From positions 1-14,988 of the forward strand of contig JAEYTM010000307.1 of the NCBI GenBank assembly GCA_023434015.1: a stretch of 14,988 nt of DNA. Reading direction: 5' to 3'. The stretch comes from Pseudomonadota bacterium (GTDB lineage Bacteria; Pseudomonadota; Alphaproteobacteria; Caulobacterales; Caulobacteraceae). The stretch's first letter is position 1; every line of letters begins with the position of its first letter. Shown here piece after piece: positions 1 to 7,345 of the stretch. The position numbers and the translations under genes are program-made. A model generated the notes under the pieces. The model ran no database searches. It saw only the letters and a list, made by a program, of their open reading frames with translations, and was not told where the DNA came from.

Positions 1-944
1 GCCTTGGGCGCAGGCGTCGCCTGCGGAACCACGCCCACCACCTGGGACCCCAGCGTCGGCGGCGGCACGGAGTTGGGCGCCAGCTCGCTCGGGTTCACCA
101 GCTGGGTGAAGTCCTGGAACAGCAGGATGCGGACGAAGTCGATCGCGGCCTTGTCGGACGCCAGCACCACCCGCCAGCGGCCGTCCAGCCCCTTGACGGC
201 GACACCGACCGGCAGGCCCCGCGGCAGCACGCCGCCATCGCCGGACGTCAGCACCCGGTCGCCCTCGCGCACCGGGTCCTGGCCGCGCAGGTAGTCGAGG
301 CGGGGGTTGGGACCGCCGTCGCCGGTGAGGATGGCGCGGGCGTTGGTGCGGTCGATCATCACCGGCGTGCGGGAGGCGATGTCGCTGAGCAGCAGCACGC
401 GGCTGGCGCCTCGCGTCACTCCGATCACCCGGCCGACCAGGCCGTTCTCGCTCATCACCGGATGGCCGGCCTTCACGCCCTTCTCCGCCCCGACGTTGGC
501 GAGACGGGTGTTGGCGAAGGGGCCGCGGCTGTCGGTGACGATCCGCGCCGCCACCATCGGGATCGGCGGGTCAGTCTGCAGGCCGAGGAGGGTCTGGTAG
601 CGCTCGTTGGTGTCGCGCAGGGCGATGGCCACGTCGCGCCACTGCCGCATCTCCTGGAGTTCGGCCTTGAGTCGGCGGTTCTCCGACACCGCGAAGAAAT
701 AGCCGCGGATGCTCTGCAGCCCGGCTCCGGTCCAGCGGCCGGGCGCCGAAAGAGCCTCGCCCACCGGGGCGAAAACGCTGTCGCTCATGGTGCGGGTGGC
801 GCCGTAGGCCTCGGCCTTGAAGGTCTCGCGCCGGTCGCCGAGCAGCAGGGTGATCGCCACCACCGCGGCCACGACGAGGGCCACGGCCGCCGTCCATGTC
901 AGCGGGACCTTCAGTTCACCGAGCGGACTGTCCCTTAAGGACAC
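1..944 (-). CDS. mreC: Rod shape-determining protein MreC (partial, C-terminus beyond the window)
   Basis: MreC is a bitopic inner-membrane protein that links cytoplasmic MreB to periplasmic cell-wall enzymes in the elongasome. About 314 codons are visible without a stop. The frame starts with a GTG at 942-944; an in-frame TAG lies at 963-965, so no longer start is possible, and only a weak purine stretch precedes the GTG. A short cytoplasmic tail is followed by one membrane span (about residues 16-36), a coiled coil (about residues 80-110, containing ENRRLKAELQEMRQW), and the periplasmic beta-barrel region with VGRVIGVTRGASRVLLLSD and DRVLTSGDGGVLPRGLPVG, which are typical of MreC. The visible end is Pro/Ala rich (VPPPT, PQATPAPK), a tail common in alphaproteobacterial MreC. 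It lies 68 bp downstream of mreB on the same strand, the usual mreBC order, so co-transcription is likely. Family assignment is firm; only the start codon is uncertain. Confidence 0.93.
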   Translation of the reverse strand, partial: MSLRDSPLGELKVPLTWTAAVALVVAAVVAITLLLGDRRETFKAEAYGATRTMSDSVFAPVGEALSAPGRWTGAGLQSIRGYFFAVSENRRLKAELQEMRQWRDVAIALRDTNERYQTLLGLQTDPPIPMVAARIVTDSRGPFANTRLANVGAEKGVKAGHPVMSENGLVGRVIGVTRGASRVLLLSDIASRTPVMIDRTNARAILTGDGGPNPRLDYLRGQDPVREGDRVLTSGDGGVLPRGLPVGVAVKGLDGRWRVVLASDKAAIDFVRILLFQDFTQLVNPSELAPNSVPPPTLGSQVVGVVPQATPAPK

Positions 945-1012
945 TTTGGCTTCGTTCCCGCGCTATGCGACAGCCCCCGTCGCCCACCAGGGGCGGCGTC
1001 GACTCGCGACGA

Positions 1013-2056
1013 TCAGGCTAGCGTGGATTCGAGGACGCCCTTCATCCATTTCGGATGTTCGAGCACCTTGCCGCAACCCAGGGCCACGCAGGACAGCGGA
1101 TCGTCGGCCACGGTGACCGGCAGGCCGGTATGGTCGCGGATCTCGGCGTCGAGGCCGCGCAGCAGGGCGCCGCCGCCGGTCAGCATGATGCCCTTGTCGG
1201 CGATGTCGGAGGCCAGCTCCGGCGGGGTGGCTTCCAGGGCCATCTTCACCGCGTCGACGATCTGGCCGACCGGCTCGGACAGGGCGTCGGACGCCTGCTT
1301 CTCGCTGATGCGGACTTCGCGCGGCACGCCCTGCATCAGGTCGCGGCCCTTGACCTCGATGGACAGGCCCTCGCCGTCGGCCGGCGCGCGGGCAGTGCCG
1401 ATCTCCTTCTTGATCCGCTCTGCGGTGGTTTCGCCGATCAGCAGGTTATGGTTGCGGCGCATGTACGAGATGATCGCCTCGTCCATCTTGTCGCCGCCGA
1501 CGCGCACGGAGCGCGAATAGACGATGCCGGAGAGCGAAAGCACCGCCACCTCGGTGGTGCCGCCGCCAATGTCGACCACCATCGAGCCGGTCGGCTCGTG
1601 GATCGGCAGGCCCGCCCCTATGGCCGCGGCCATCGGCTCGTCGATCAGGCCGACACGGCGGCCGCCGGCGTTCAGGCAGCTGTCGTTGATGGCGCGGCGC
1701 TCCACCGCGGTGGCGCCCGACGGCACACACACGATCACCTTCGGATTCACGAACCCCTTGCGGTTGTGAACCTTGCGGATGAAGTACTTGATCATCTCCT
1801 CGGCGACTTCGAAGTCGGCGATGACCCCGTCGCGCATCGGGCGGATGGCTTCCATGTGGCCGGGGGTGCGACCCAGCATCTGCTTGGCCTCTATGCCGAC
1901 GGCGTGGACGACCTTTCGTCCGCCGACGTTGCGCAGCGCCACCACGGATGGCTCATTCAGGACGATGCCCTTGCCCTTCATGTAGATCAGGGTGTTGGCG
2001 GTGCCGAGGTCGATGGCGATGTCGTTCGAGATCGCGCCGAAGAGGGAAGAGATCAT
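1013..2056 (-). CDS. mreB: Rod shape-determining protein MreB (bacterial actin)
   Basis: This is the actin-like ATPase that forms membrane-associated filaments and orients peptidoglycan synthesis in rod-shaped cells. The protein has 347 residues, the normal MreB length. The actin-fold nucleotide motifs are all present: phosphate-1 loop DLGTANT (residues 16-22), catalytic Glu at about 140 in LIDEPMAAAIGAG, phosphate-2 loop VVDIGGGTTEVAV (160-172) and adenosine motif LTGGGALL (292-299). The N-terminal MISSLFGAISNDIAIDLG is the short amphipathic start seen in Caulobacter-type MreB, and the C-terminal EHPKWMKGVLESTLA also fits that group. mreC follows on the same strand. The 239 bp upstream (2057-2295) must hold its promoter, but I see no convincing match to the Caulobacter -35/-10 consensus there. 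No anomalies. Confidence 0.98.
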   Translation of the reverse strand: MISSLFGAISNDIAIDLGTANTLIYMKGKGIVLNEPSVVALRNVGGRKVVHAVGIEAKQMLGRTPGHMEAIRPMRDGVIADFEVAEEMIKYFIRKVHNRKGFVNPKVIVCVPSGATAVERRAINDSCLNAGGRRVGLIDEPMAAAIGAGLPIHEPTGSMVVDIGGGTTEVAVLSLSGIVYSRSVRVGGDKMDEAIISYMRRNHNLLIGETTAERIKKEIGTARAPADGEGLSIEVKGRDLMQGVPREVRISEKQASDALSEPVGQIVDAVKMALEATPPELASDIADKGIMLTGGGALLRGLDAEIRDHTGLPVTVADDPLSCVALGCGKVLEHPKWMKGVLESTLA

Positions 2057-2295
2057 GCAGGGCCCTGGAGCATGGGGGCGGGAATTCGCGGACCGCTAGG
2101 TCGAAACGGACCCGGATGACGCACGATAACGCGCCGAGTCGCTAGGCTCTTCCTGGCAGGCTTACCCGTCCCCTCTGCCCTGCTCCCTGCCCGAATTCAA
2201 GGCTTAATGAGCCGCAGGCGCCCTCGCGTCGCACGCGCATTTTTTCAACGAGTTCGCCTCTCTATCGCCACGAACGGGCGCCATGGGACCGCCGC

Positions 2296-2970
2296 TCAGC
2301 CGCCGCGCGCCGGCGCCCTCCCGTATCGGCGCTCCACCAGCAGAAGCGACAGGATCACCAGGAAGCCGAAGCCGACCATGAATGCGGCGATCAGGTGCGC
2401 CTGGCCCCACTCAAGCGCCTCGACCAGCCGGTAGATTTCGATCGACAGCACCTCGGTCTCGCCGGGAATGCCGCCGCCCAGCATCAGCACGACGCCGAAC
2501 TCGCCGATGGTGTGGGCGAAGGTCAGGATGCCGGCGACGAAATAGCCGGGCGCGGCCAGCGGCAGGGCGACGCGCCAGAAGGCCGCCCAGGCGCTCGCGC
2601 CCAGGGTCGCCGCCGACTCCAGGCTGTCGTCGCCGACGGCCATGAAGGCGTTCCTCAGCGGCTGCACCGCGAACGGCAGTGAATAGACCATCGAGCCGAT
2701 CACCAGGCCCTCGAAGGTGAAGGCCAGGGTCCGCACGCCCAGCGCCTGAAGGGGCGCCATCAGCGGACTGTTGGGGCCGAGGACGATCAGCAGATAGAAA
2801 CCCAGCACGGTCGGCGGCAGGATCACCGGCAGGCCGACGAGCGCCCCCACCGCCTCCTTCCATCGCGCCCGGCTGCGCGCCAGCCACCAGGCCAGGGGCG
2901 TCGACACCACAAGCAGCAGCAGGGTGGTCAAGCCGGCCAGCTTCAGGGTCAGCCAGACGATGGCCGCCAT
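2296..2970 (-). CDS. modB: Molybdate ABC transporter permease ModB
   Basis: This is the inner-membrane permease of the molybdate (or tungstate) importer; it receives oxyanion from ModA and is powered by the ModC ATPase. The 224 residues match the usual ModB length, with five to six hydrophobic spans. Diagnostic stretches are VGLPVILPPTVLGFYLL (residues 45-61), the EAA loop that contacts the ATPase (ESAATLGASAWAAFWRVALP, about 118-137) and FAHTIGEFGVVLMLGG (151-166). The ATG lies two bases after the modA stop, so the pair is translationally coupled. Oddly, no modC follows: only 239 bp separate modB from mreB and they hold no ATPase. The partner ATPase must be encoded elsewhere or be shared. 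Confidence 0.95.
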   Translation of the reverse strand: MAAIVWLTLKLAGLTTLLLLVVSTPLAWWLARSRARWKEAVGALVGLPVILPPTVLGFYLLIVLGPNSPLMAPLQALGVRTLAFTFEGLVIGSMVYSLPFAVQPLRNAFMAVGDDSLESAATLGASAWAAFWRVALPLAAPGYFVAGILTFAHTIGEFGVVLMLGGGIPGETEVLSIEIYRLVEALEWGQAHLIAAFMVGFGFLVILSLLLVERRYGRAPARGG

Positions 2971-2972
2971 CG

Positions 2973-3722
2973 TCAGGGCGCCTCGTAGCCGTAGCGGCGG
3001 ATGACCGCCCGCGCTTCGGCGCCGCGCAGGAAGGCGAGAAAGGCGCGGGCCGCGGGATTGCCCGCCCCGCGCTTCAGCAGCACCGCCTGCTGATCGATCG
3101 GCGTGTGCAGGGCGGCTGGGACAAGCCAGCGCGAGCCGCCCTTCACCTGGGCGACCTGGGACAGGGCGAGAAAGCCGAGTTCGGCCGCGCCGGTGTCGAC
3201 GAACTGGTAGGTCTGGGCGATCGAGGTCCCCTGCACCAGCTTGGGCTGCAGGCTGTCGTAGGCTCCGAGCTTGCGCATCGCCTCGACGGCGGCGACGCCG
3301 TAGGGCGCGGTGCGTGGATCGGCGATGGCGATCTTGTCGAAGCGCCCGGTGCGCAGGACCGCACCCCGGCCGTCCACCAGCCCCGGAGTCCGGCTGAACA
3401 GCACCAGTCGTCCGGTCGCGTAGGTAAAGCGGCTGCCGGCCACGCCGAGGCCTTCCGCCTCGGCCTTCTCAGGACGTTCCCGATCGGCGGAGAGCAGGAC
3501 ATCGAACGGCGCGCCGTTGACCACCTGGGCGTAGAGCTGGCCCGACGAGCCGATACTGATGGACGCCTCGTGACCGGTGCGGGCCCTGAACCGGGCGGCG
3601 ATCTCCCGCGCTGGTTCCGCGAAGTTGGCGGCCACGGCCACTCTCACCTCGGCGGCCATGGCGCGCGGCGCGGCCGCGAGGGCGAGAACCATAAGAAGGG
3701 GGGCGAGCGCGCGCCTCAGCAT
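2973..3722 (-). CDS. modA: Molybdate ABC transporter substrate-binding protein ModA
   Basis: This periplasmic protein binds molybdate or tungstate and delivers it to ModB. The 249 residues match the family. A classical Sec signal peptide is visible: MLRR, a hydrophobic core LAPLLMVLALAAA, and a likely cleavage site after AMA near residue 23. The mature protein begins with EVRVAVAANFAEPAREIA, the standard ModA start, followed by SIGSSGQLYAQVVNGAPFDVLLSAD, whose SSG and ALF/AD type contacts hold the oxyanion in this family. The end (FLAFLRGAEARAVIRRYGY) is also typical. It is first in a modAB pair. The preceding 72 bp contain a 14-bp palindrome (3734-3747) but no convincing ModE box. Confidence 0.95.
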   Translation of the reverse strand: MLRRALAPLLMVLALAAAPRAMAAEVRVAVAANFAEPAREIAARFRARTGHEASISIGSSGQLYAQVVNGAPFDVLLSADRERPEKAEAEGLGVAGSRFTYATGRLVLFSRTPGLVDGRGAVLRTGRFDKIAIADPRTAPYGVAAVEAMRKLGAYDSLQPKLVQGTSIAQTYQFVDTGAAELGFLALSQVAQVKGGSRWLVPAALHTPIDQQAVLLKRGAGNPAARAFLAFLRGAEARAVIRRYGYEAP

Positions 3723-3733
3723 GTCCGTTTCCA

Positions 3734-3747
3734 GCCTGAGATCAGGC
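3734..3747. repeat. 14-bp palindrome upstream of modA
   Basis: GCCTGA-GA-TCAGGC is a perfect 6+2+6 dyad, ending 12 bp before the modA ATG. It may be a regulator site or a small 5'-UTR hairpin, but a dyad of this size can also occur by chance in GC-rich DNA. It does not resemble a ModE site. Confidence 0.3.
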
Positions 3748-3794
3748 GCGAGCGCATCTTAGGCCGGACAATAGATCGGGCGGAAGCCGGCGCA

Positions 3795-4676
3795 TCAGGC
3801 CAGTGCGGTCAGCACCACGCCGAGCGCCGCGAGACCGCCGCCCAGCCACTGACGACGTGAGAGCCGCTCCTTGAACAGCCGGCGTCCGGCGGCGGCGGCG
3901 ATCGGCGCCTCGATAACGCCGACGGCGCGGACCGGGCCGGCCGGAGCCAGCGCCAGGGCGCCGAACCAGCAGATCGAGGCGGCCGCCCCGAAGAATCCCG
4001 CCCCCAGCGACTGGCGCCAGGACTCCAGCACCGCCGCCAGGGCGCCGGGCCGCCAGACCGCCAGGGCGGCGACCAGTCCGGCGGACTGCAGGGCCTGGGC
4101 GATGCAGACGGTGGCGATGGCCGAATAGATCGGATGCGCCGGCTCCAGGGCCAGACCCGCCTGGCGAAAGGCGTTCAGCGCCAGGGCGAAGGCGGCTCCG
4201 GACAGCAGGCCCAGGCTCGTGCCGAGGGCCGCGCCCTGAAGCGCGCCGCGGCGGGGCCAGGACAGCACGACGAGCCCCGCCGTCGTCAGGACGATCCCCA
4301 CCCAGGCCTGCGGCGCGAGGCTGTCGCCGAGGAGGGCCCAGCCGAAGATCGCCGCGAAGGGCAAGGACGACTGCTGCATCACGGTCGCGACGGCGAAGCC
4401 GGCCCGGCGCATGGCCACCAGCAGGGCGGCGGTGGCGCCGACCTGCGCCAGCGCGCCAAAGGCCACGGCGAAGGCGTAGGTCGTCGATATCTGCGGCTGC
4501 GCCGTCGGGGTCAGGATGGCCGCCGCGACGAAGATGGCGAGCGAAAACGGCAGGCCGAACAGGAACCGCACCAGGGTCGCACCCCACGGCCCGGCGTCTC
4601 CGACGAGCCCGCGCTGCAGGGCGTTGCGCCCGACCTGCAGCGGAGCCGCCGCGACGGTGAGAAGGATCCAGAGCAT
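3795..4676 (-). CDS. EamA/DMT-superfamily transporter
   Basis: This is a predicted drug/metabolite transporter superfamily permease of the EamA type, an inner-membrane exporter or importer of small metabolites whose substrate cannot be read from sequence. The 293 residues form about ten hydrophobic spans arranged as two similar halves. The first half ends with ...SLAPQAWVGIVLTTAGLVVL and the second with ...RLSRRQWLGGGLAALGVVLT; this repeated end of an EamA unit (short charged loop, then a glycine-rich last helix) is the main evidence. It lies between modA and leuA on the same strand, but 72 and 35 bp gaps and an inverted repeat after leuA suggest it is not strictly tied to either. No Shine-Dalgarno sequence is clear upstream of the ATG. 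A role in amino acid export near leuA is possible but only inferred from position. Confidence 0.85.
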   Translation of the reverse strand: MLWILLTVAAAPLQVGRNALQRGLVGDAGPWGATLVRFLFGLPFSLAIFVAAAILTPTAQPQISTTYAFAVAFGALAQVGATAALLVAMRRAGFAVATVMQQSSLPFAAIFGWALLGDSLAPQAWVGIVLTTAGLVVLSWPRRGALQGAALGTSLGLLSGAAFALALNAFRQAGLALEPAHPIYSAIATVCIAQALQSAGLVAALAVWRPGALAAVLESWRQSLGAGFFGAAASICWFGALALAPAGPVRAVGVIEAPIAAAAGRRLFKERLSRRQWLGGGLAALGVVLTALA

Positions 4677-4684
4677 GACGAACC

Positions 4685-4708
4685 CGCGCCCCGCCTAGAC
4701 AGGGCGCG
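4685..4708 (-). terminator. Possible leuA transcription terminator
   Basis: A 7-bp perfect stem, CGCGCCC (4685-4691) with GGGCGCG (4702-4708) and a 10-base loop, sits just after the leuA stop and before the EamA-family start. There is no T-run, so it would be a weak or Rho-assisted terminator, or just an mRNA 3'-end stabiliser. Confidence 0.4.
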
Positions 4709-4711
4709 TGG

Positions 4712-6310
4712 TCAGAAGCCGCTGGCGATCGCGTCGGGCGCGGTCTTTTCCTTGCGGGCGAAGAGGTTGTTCAGCGCGTTCACATAGGCCTTTGCCGACG
4801 CCGTCAGGGTGTCGGTGTCGGCCGCCTGACCGGTGGCGATCCGGCCGTCCTCCTCCAGCCGCACCGAGACCTGGGCCTGGGCGTCGGTGCCCTCGGTCAC
4901 CGCATGGACCTGGAACAGGCGCAGGACGGCGTCGTGCGGGGCGACCTCGTGGATGGCGTTGAACACCGCGTCCACCGGACCGTCGCCGGTGGCGTTGGCG
5001 GACTTCTCCTCGCCCTCGACGGTGACGGTCAGGAAGGCCTCCTGCGGCCCCTCGGTGCCGGCGATGACCCGCAGGTGCTTGACCTGGATGCGGTCCGCGC
5101 CGGACGCCAGGGCGTCGTCGACCAGTGCGACGATGTCGTCGTCGAAGACGTGCTTCTTCTTGTCGGCCAGGTCCTTGAAGCGCTGGAAAGCTTCGTTCAG
5201 GGCGTTCTGGCCCAGCTCGTAGCCCAGGGCCTTCAGCTTCTCGCGGAAGGCGTGGCGGCCGGAGTGCTTGCCCATCACCAGGTTGGTCGCGCCCTGACCA
5301 ACGTCCTCGGGCTTCATGATCTCGTAGGTCTCGGCGTGCTTCAGCATGCCGTCCTGGTGAATGCCGCTCTCGTGGGCGAAGGCGTTCTTGCCGACGATCG
5401 CCTTGTTGAACTGCACCGGGAAGCCGGTGATGGCAGAGACATAGCGGCTGGCGCGGGTGATGTGCTGGGTCTCGATGGCGGTGTGGTAGGGCAGCCGGTC
5501 GCCGCGCACCTTCAGCGCCATGACGATCTCTTCCAGCGCGGCGTTGCCGGCGCGCTCGCCGATACCGTTGACCGCCACTTCCACCTGCCGCGCGCCGCCC
5601 TGGACACCGGCCAGGCTGTTGGCCACCGCCAGGCCCAGGTCGTTGTGGCAATGGGTGGAGAAGATCACCGCGTCCGCGCCGGGCACGTTCTCGATCAGGT
5701 CGCGGTAGATCTCGGCGTATTCCGACGGATAGGTGTAGCCCACCGTGTCGGGAATGTTGATCGTCGTGGCGCCAGCCTTGATGGCCGCCTCGACGCAGCG
5801 ACGCAGGAAGTCCCGCTCCGTGCGGGTGGCGTCCTCGGCGGACCACTCGACGTCGCCGCACAGGTTGCGGGCGTGGGCGACCGAGCGGGCGACCATGTCC
5901 AGCACCGTCTCCGGCTCCATCTGCAGCTTCCACTTCATGTGGACCGGGCTGGTGGAGATGAAGGTGTGGATGCGGCCGCGCTTGGCCGGCCGGATCGCCT
6001 CGGCGCAGCGCTCGATGTCGGCGACGCCGGCGCGGGCCAGGCCGCAGATGGTGCTTTCGGTGACGATCTCGGAGATCTGGCGCACGGCCTCGAAGTCGCC
6101 GTTCGAGGCGATCGGGAAGCCCGCCTCGATCACGTCGACGCGCATCTCCTCCAGAATCTTGGCCAGCTCCAGCTTCTCTTCCAGGGACATCGAGGCGCCG
6201 GGCGACTGCTCGCCGTCGCGCATGGTGGTGTCCAGGATGACGACGCGGTCGCGCTCGGAGCGCGGAACGGCCGTGTCGGATACGGCCGTTTCAAAAGCGG
6301 GGGCAGTCAT
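4712..6310 (-). CDS. leuA: 2-isopropylmalate synthase LeuA
   Basis: It catalyses the first committed step of leucine biosynthesis, condensing acetyl-CoA with 2-oxoisovalerate to give 2-isopropylmalate, in the cytoplasm. The 532 residues fit the bacterial LeuA form. The HMGL-like TIM barrel shows DTTMRDGEQSPG (residues 27-38, substrate Arg and metal Asp), STHCHNDLG (218-226, metal His pair), NGIGERAGNA (248-257) and FAHESGIHQDG (311-321). The C-terminal part from about residue 400, with IQVKHLRVIAGT and VDAVFNAI, is the LeuA dimer/regulatory domain that mediates leucine feedback inhibition. The ATG is preceded by GAAGAGAC about 10 bases upstream, a modest ribosome binding site that is also part of the attenuator stem. 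The 152-base leader encodes a leucine-rich peptide, so attenuation control is likely. Confidence 0.97.
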   Translation of the reverse strand: MTAPAFETAVSDTAVPRSERDRVVILDTTMRDGEQSPGASMSLEEKLELAKILEEMRVDVIEAGFPIASNGDFEAVRQISEIVTESTICGLARAGVADIERCAEAIRPAKRGRIHTFISTSPVHMKWKLQMEPETVLDMVARSVAHARNLCGDVEWSAEDATRTERDFLRRCVEAAIKAGATTINIPDTVGYTYPSEYAEIYRDLIENVPGADAVIFSTHCHNDLGLAVANSLAGVQGGARQVEVAVNGIGERAGNAALEEIVMALKVRGDRLPYHTAIETQHITRASRYVSAITGFPVQFNKAIVGKNAFAHESGIHQDGMLKHAETYEIMKPEDVGQGATNLVMGKHSGRHAFREKLKALGYELGQNALNEAFQRFKDLADKKKHVFDDDIVALVDDALASGADRIQVKHLRVIAGTEGPQEAFLTVTVEGEEKSANATGDGPVDAVFNAIHEVAPHDAVLRLFQVHAVTEGTDAQAQVSVRLEEDGRIATGQAADTDTLTASAKAYVNALNNLFARKEKTAPDAIASGF

Positions 6311-6322
6311 TGATTTCAGTCT

Positions 6323-6384
6323 CTTCGCGGGGGTTCGGGACAGTCGGGCGAGGGTTGAACTCCCCTGAACGCCCGGCCGCGAAG
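6323..6384 (-). promoter_or_regulatory. Attenuator-like hairpin in the leuA leader
   Basis: In the leuA leader RNA, after the leader-peptide stop, an outer stem CTTCGCGG/CCGCGAAG (8 bp, 6377-6384 with 6323-6330) encloses an inner stem CGGGCG/CGCCCG (6 bp, 6370-6375 with 6345-6350) topped by AGGG/CCCT. The distal arm overlaps the purine stretch before the leuA ATG, so it could also hide the ribosome binding site. No U-run follows, so whether it stops transcription or blocks translation is open. An alternative pairing of GGGCG inside the leader-peptide gene (6403-6407) with CGCCC (6346-6350) would compete with the inner stem, a plausible antiterminator. Confidence 0.6.
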
Positions 6385-6393
6385 ACGCGCAGC

Positions 6394-6462
6394 CTAGAGA
6401 GGCGCCCAGGGGCGGCTAAGCCCCAGCGTAAGAAGCAGCTGGCTGTCACGAGACGTGTACAT
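6394..6462 (-). CDS. leuL: Leucine operon leader peptide
   Basis: This is a 22-residue open frame (ATG at 6460-6462, TAG at 6394-6396) starting 152 bases upstream of the leuA ATG. It contains the leucine cluster QLLLTLGL, with six leucines in 22 residues and four of them in a five-codon stretch around one Thr. This is the classic design of a leader peptide whose translation senses charged leucyl-tRNA. A 5-bp stem CCAGC/GCTGG (6438-6442 with 6423-6427) spans the leucine codons, and an attenuator-like hairpin follows the stop. There is no good Shine-Dalgarno sequence; the promoter spacing suggests the transcript begins at or next to the ATG, as known for trpL of Sinorhizobium. It was recognised from leucine content and position, not homology. 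Confidence 0.75.
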   Translation of the reverse strand: MYTSRDSQLLLTLGLSRPWAPL

Positions 6463-6469
6463 GGTCCTG

Positions 6470-6498
6470 CATCTAGCGAAACCGGGGCTTCGTCGCAA
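6470..6498 (-). promoter_or_regulatory. Promoter of the leuL-leuA transcript
   Basis: The -35 is TTGCGA (6493-6498) and the -10 is GCTAGATG (6470-6477), with 15 bp between the hexamer and GCTA. The -10 matches 7 of 8 positions of the Caulobacter housekeeping consensus GCTANAWC. Transcription would start about 7 bases downstream, essentially at the leader-peptide ATG. Confidence 0.6.
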
Positions 6499-6549
6499 GA
6501 GTCTTGCGCCGAACAGGGGTTTCGCGGGCCGCCTCGGCAAGAACCTTCC

Positions 6550-7254
6550 TCAGGCGTCGCCTTCGCGGGAGCGGAGCCACCGGCGGGCGAACCAGCCGAT
6601 CACCAGCCACAGGGCCGCGATCAGCGCCAGCCAAACGGCGTTGCGGCCGATCTCGCCCTTCAGCACCTGGATGATAGAGGCGCCGGCGAAGGCGGTGAGT
6701 ACGATCTTCGGGATGATGCCGATGGCGGTGCCCGCGACGAAATGGGTCACCCGCATCGGCGTCACCCCGGCGGCCATATTGACGACGATGAACGGCGCCG
6801 ACGGAACAAGCCGCACGATCAGGCTGGCGACAAAGCCGTTGCGGCCGATCAGCTTCATGAAACGCCGGACGCCGTCGCCGGAGAACCGCTCCAGCACCCG
6901 CGCGCCGGCCAGGCGACCCAGATAGAAGCCGACCAGTGACGAGACCATCGTGCCGATCCAGCTGTAGGTGAAGCCGGTAACCGGACCGAACGCGACCACG
7001 GCGGCGGCGATCAGCATGAACTGCGGCACGCCGATAAAGGCGAGCGCGGCGAAAGCCACCACCGCCACCGGCAGCGCCCAGACGCCGCTGGCCGCGCCCA
7101 GCCACCGCTCGACGGTGGCCTCGCCGTCGAAACCCAGCACCTGCGCCCCGAACAGGAACACCAGGCCCACGCCGCCGAACAGGACGAAGGATACAGCCAG
7201 CGTCCGCCAGGCCCTGGCGTCCATGTTGGACAGGAACTGCATGAGGCGGCGCAT
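6550..7254 (-). CDS. TVP38/TMEM64 (VTT-domain) family membrane protein
   Basis: This is a DedA-related VTT-domain integral membrane protein. Relatives are implicated in membrane lipid or scrambling functions, but the bacterial TVP38 branch has no settled substrate. The 234 residues hold an N-terminal span (about 18-39), then the VTT core from about residue 60 to 195. Diagnostic pieces are GFYLGRLAGARVLERF (109-124) and RLVPSAPFIVVNMAAGVTPM (148-167, the conserved Arg-Pro-Pro-Asn re-entrant motif), followed by two further spans and a basic end (RRWLRSREGDA). The start is uncertain: ATGs occur at codons 1, 5 and 11, none with a strong ribosome binding site; codon 1 is used because it keeps the positively charged MRR before the first span. 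It stands 240 bp upstream of leuA, outside its transcript, and is divergent from the RTX gene. Confidence 0.85.
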   Translation of the reverse strand: MRRLMQFLSNMDARAWRTLAVSFVLFGGVGLVFLFGAQVLGFDGEATVERWLGAASGVWALPVAVVAFAALAFIGVPQFMLIAAAVVAFGPVTGFTYSWIGTMVSSLVGFYLGRLAGARVLERFSGDGVRRFMKLIGRNGFVASLIVRLVPSAPFIVVNMAAGVTPMRVTHFVAGTAIGIIPKIVLTAFAGASIIQVLKGEIGRNAVWLALIAALWLVIGWFARRWLRSREGDA

Positions 7255-7329
7255 GCGCTCAGGTCGCCGATCAGCCGCGGCGGGTCAAGGGAAGCGGGAG
7301 AAGGCGAAGCTTCGTTGCGTTCTTGTAAG

Positions 7330-7345
7330 TTGCGTTTTTACGCAA
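7330..7345. promoter_or_regulatory. Dyad symmetric site upstream of the RTX gene
   Basis: TTGCGT-TTTT-ACGCAA is a perfect 6+4+6 inverted repeat. A third copy of the half-site (TTGCGTT) occurs at 7315-7321 in direct orientation. The site overlaps the proposed -35 of the RTX gene promoter, the usual place for a repressor operator. The regulator is unknown. Confidence 0.4.

Noticed and set aside
979..996. Small hairpin CGCCC-ACCAG-GGGCG between mreB and mreC
   Set aside because: Only 5 bp and no T-run; too weak to call a terminator between two genes that normally work together.
2057..2295. Short open frames between modB and mreB
   Set aside because: No ribosome binding site, no family resemblance and codon use unlike the neighbours; treated as the non-coding mreB upstream region.
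3748..3794. Possible ModE (molybdate regulator) site upstream of modA
   Set aside because: CGATCTATTG and TAAGATGCG look loosely symmetric but do not align as an inverted repeat and lack the TATA-type half-sites of known ModE boxes.
4904..6313. A 469-codon open frame on the plus strand opposite leuA
   Set aside because: It is a shadow of leuA in the third-position G/C frame; no motifs, and the leuA reading has all catalytic residues.
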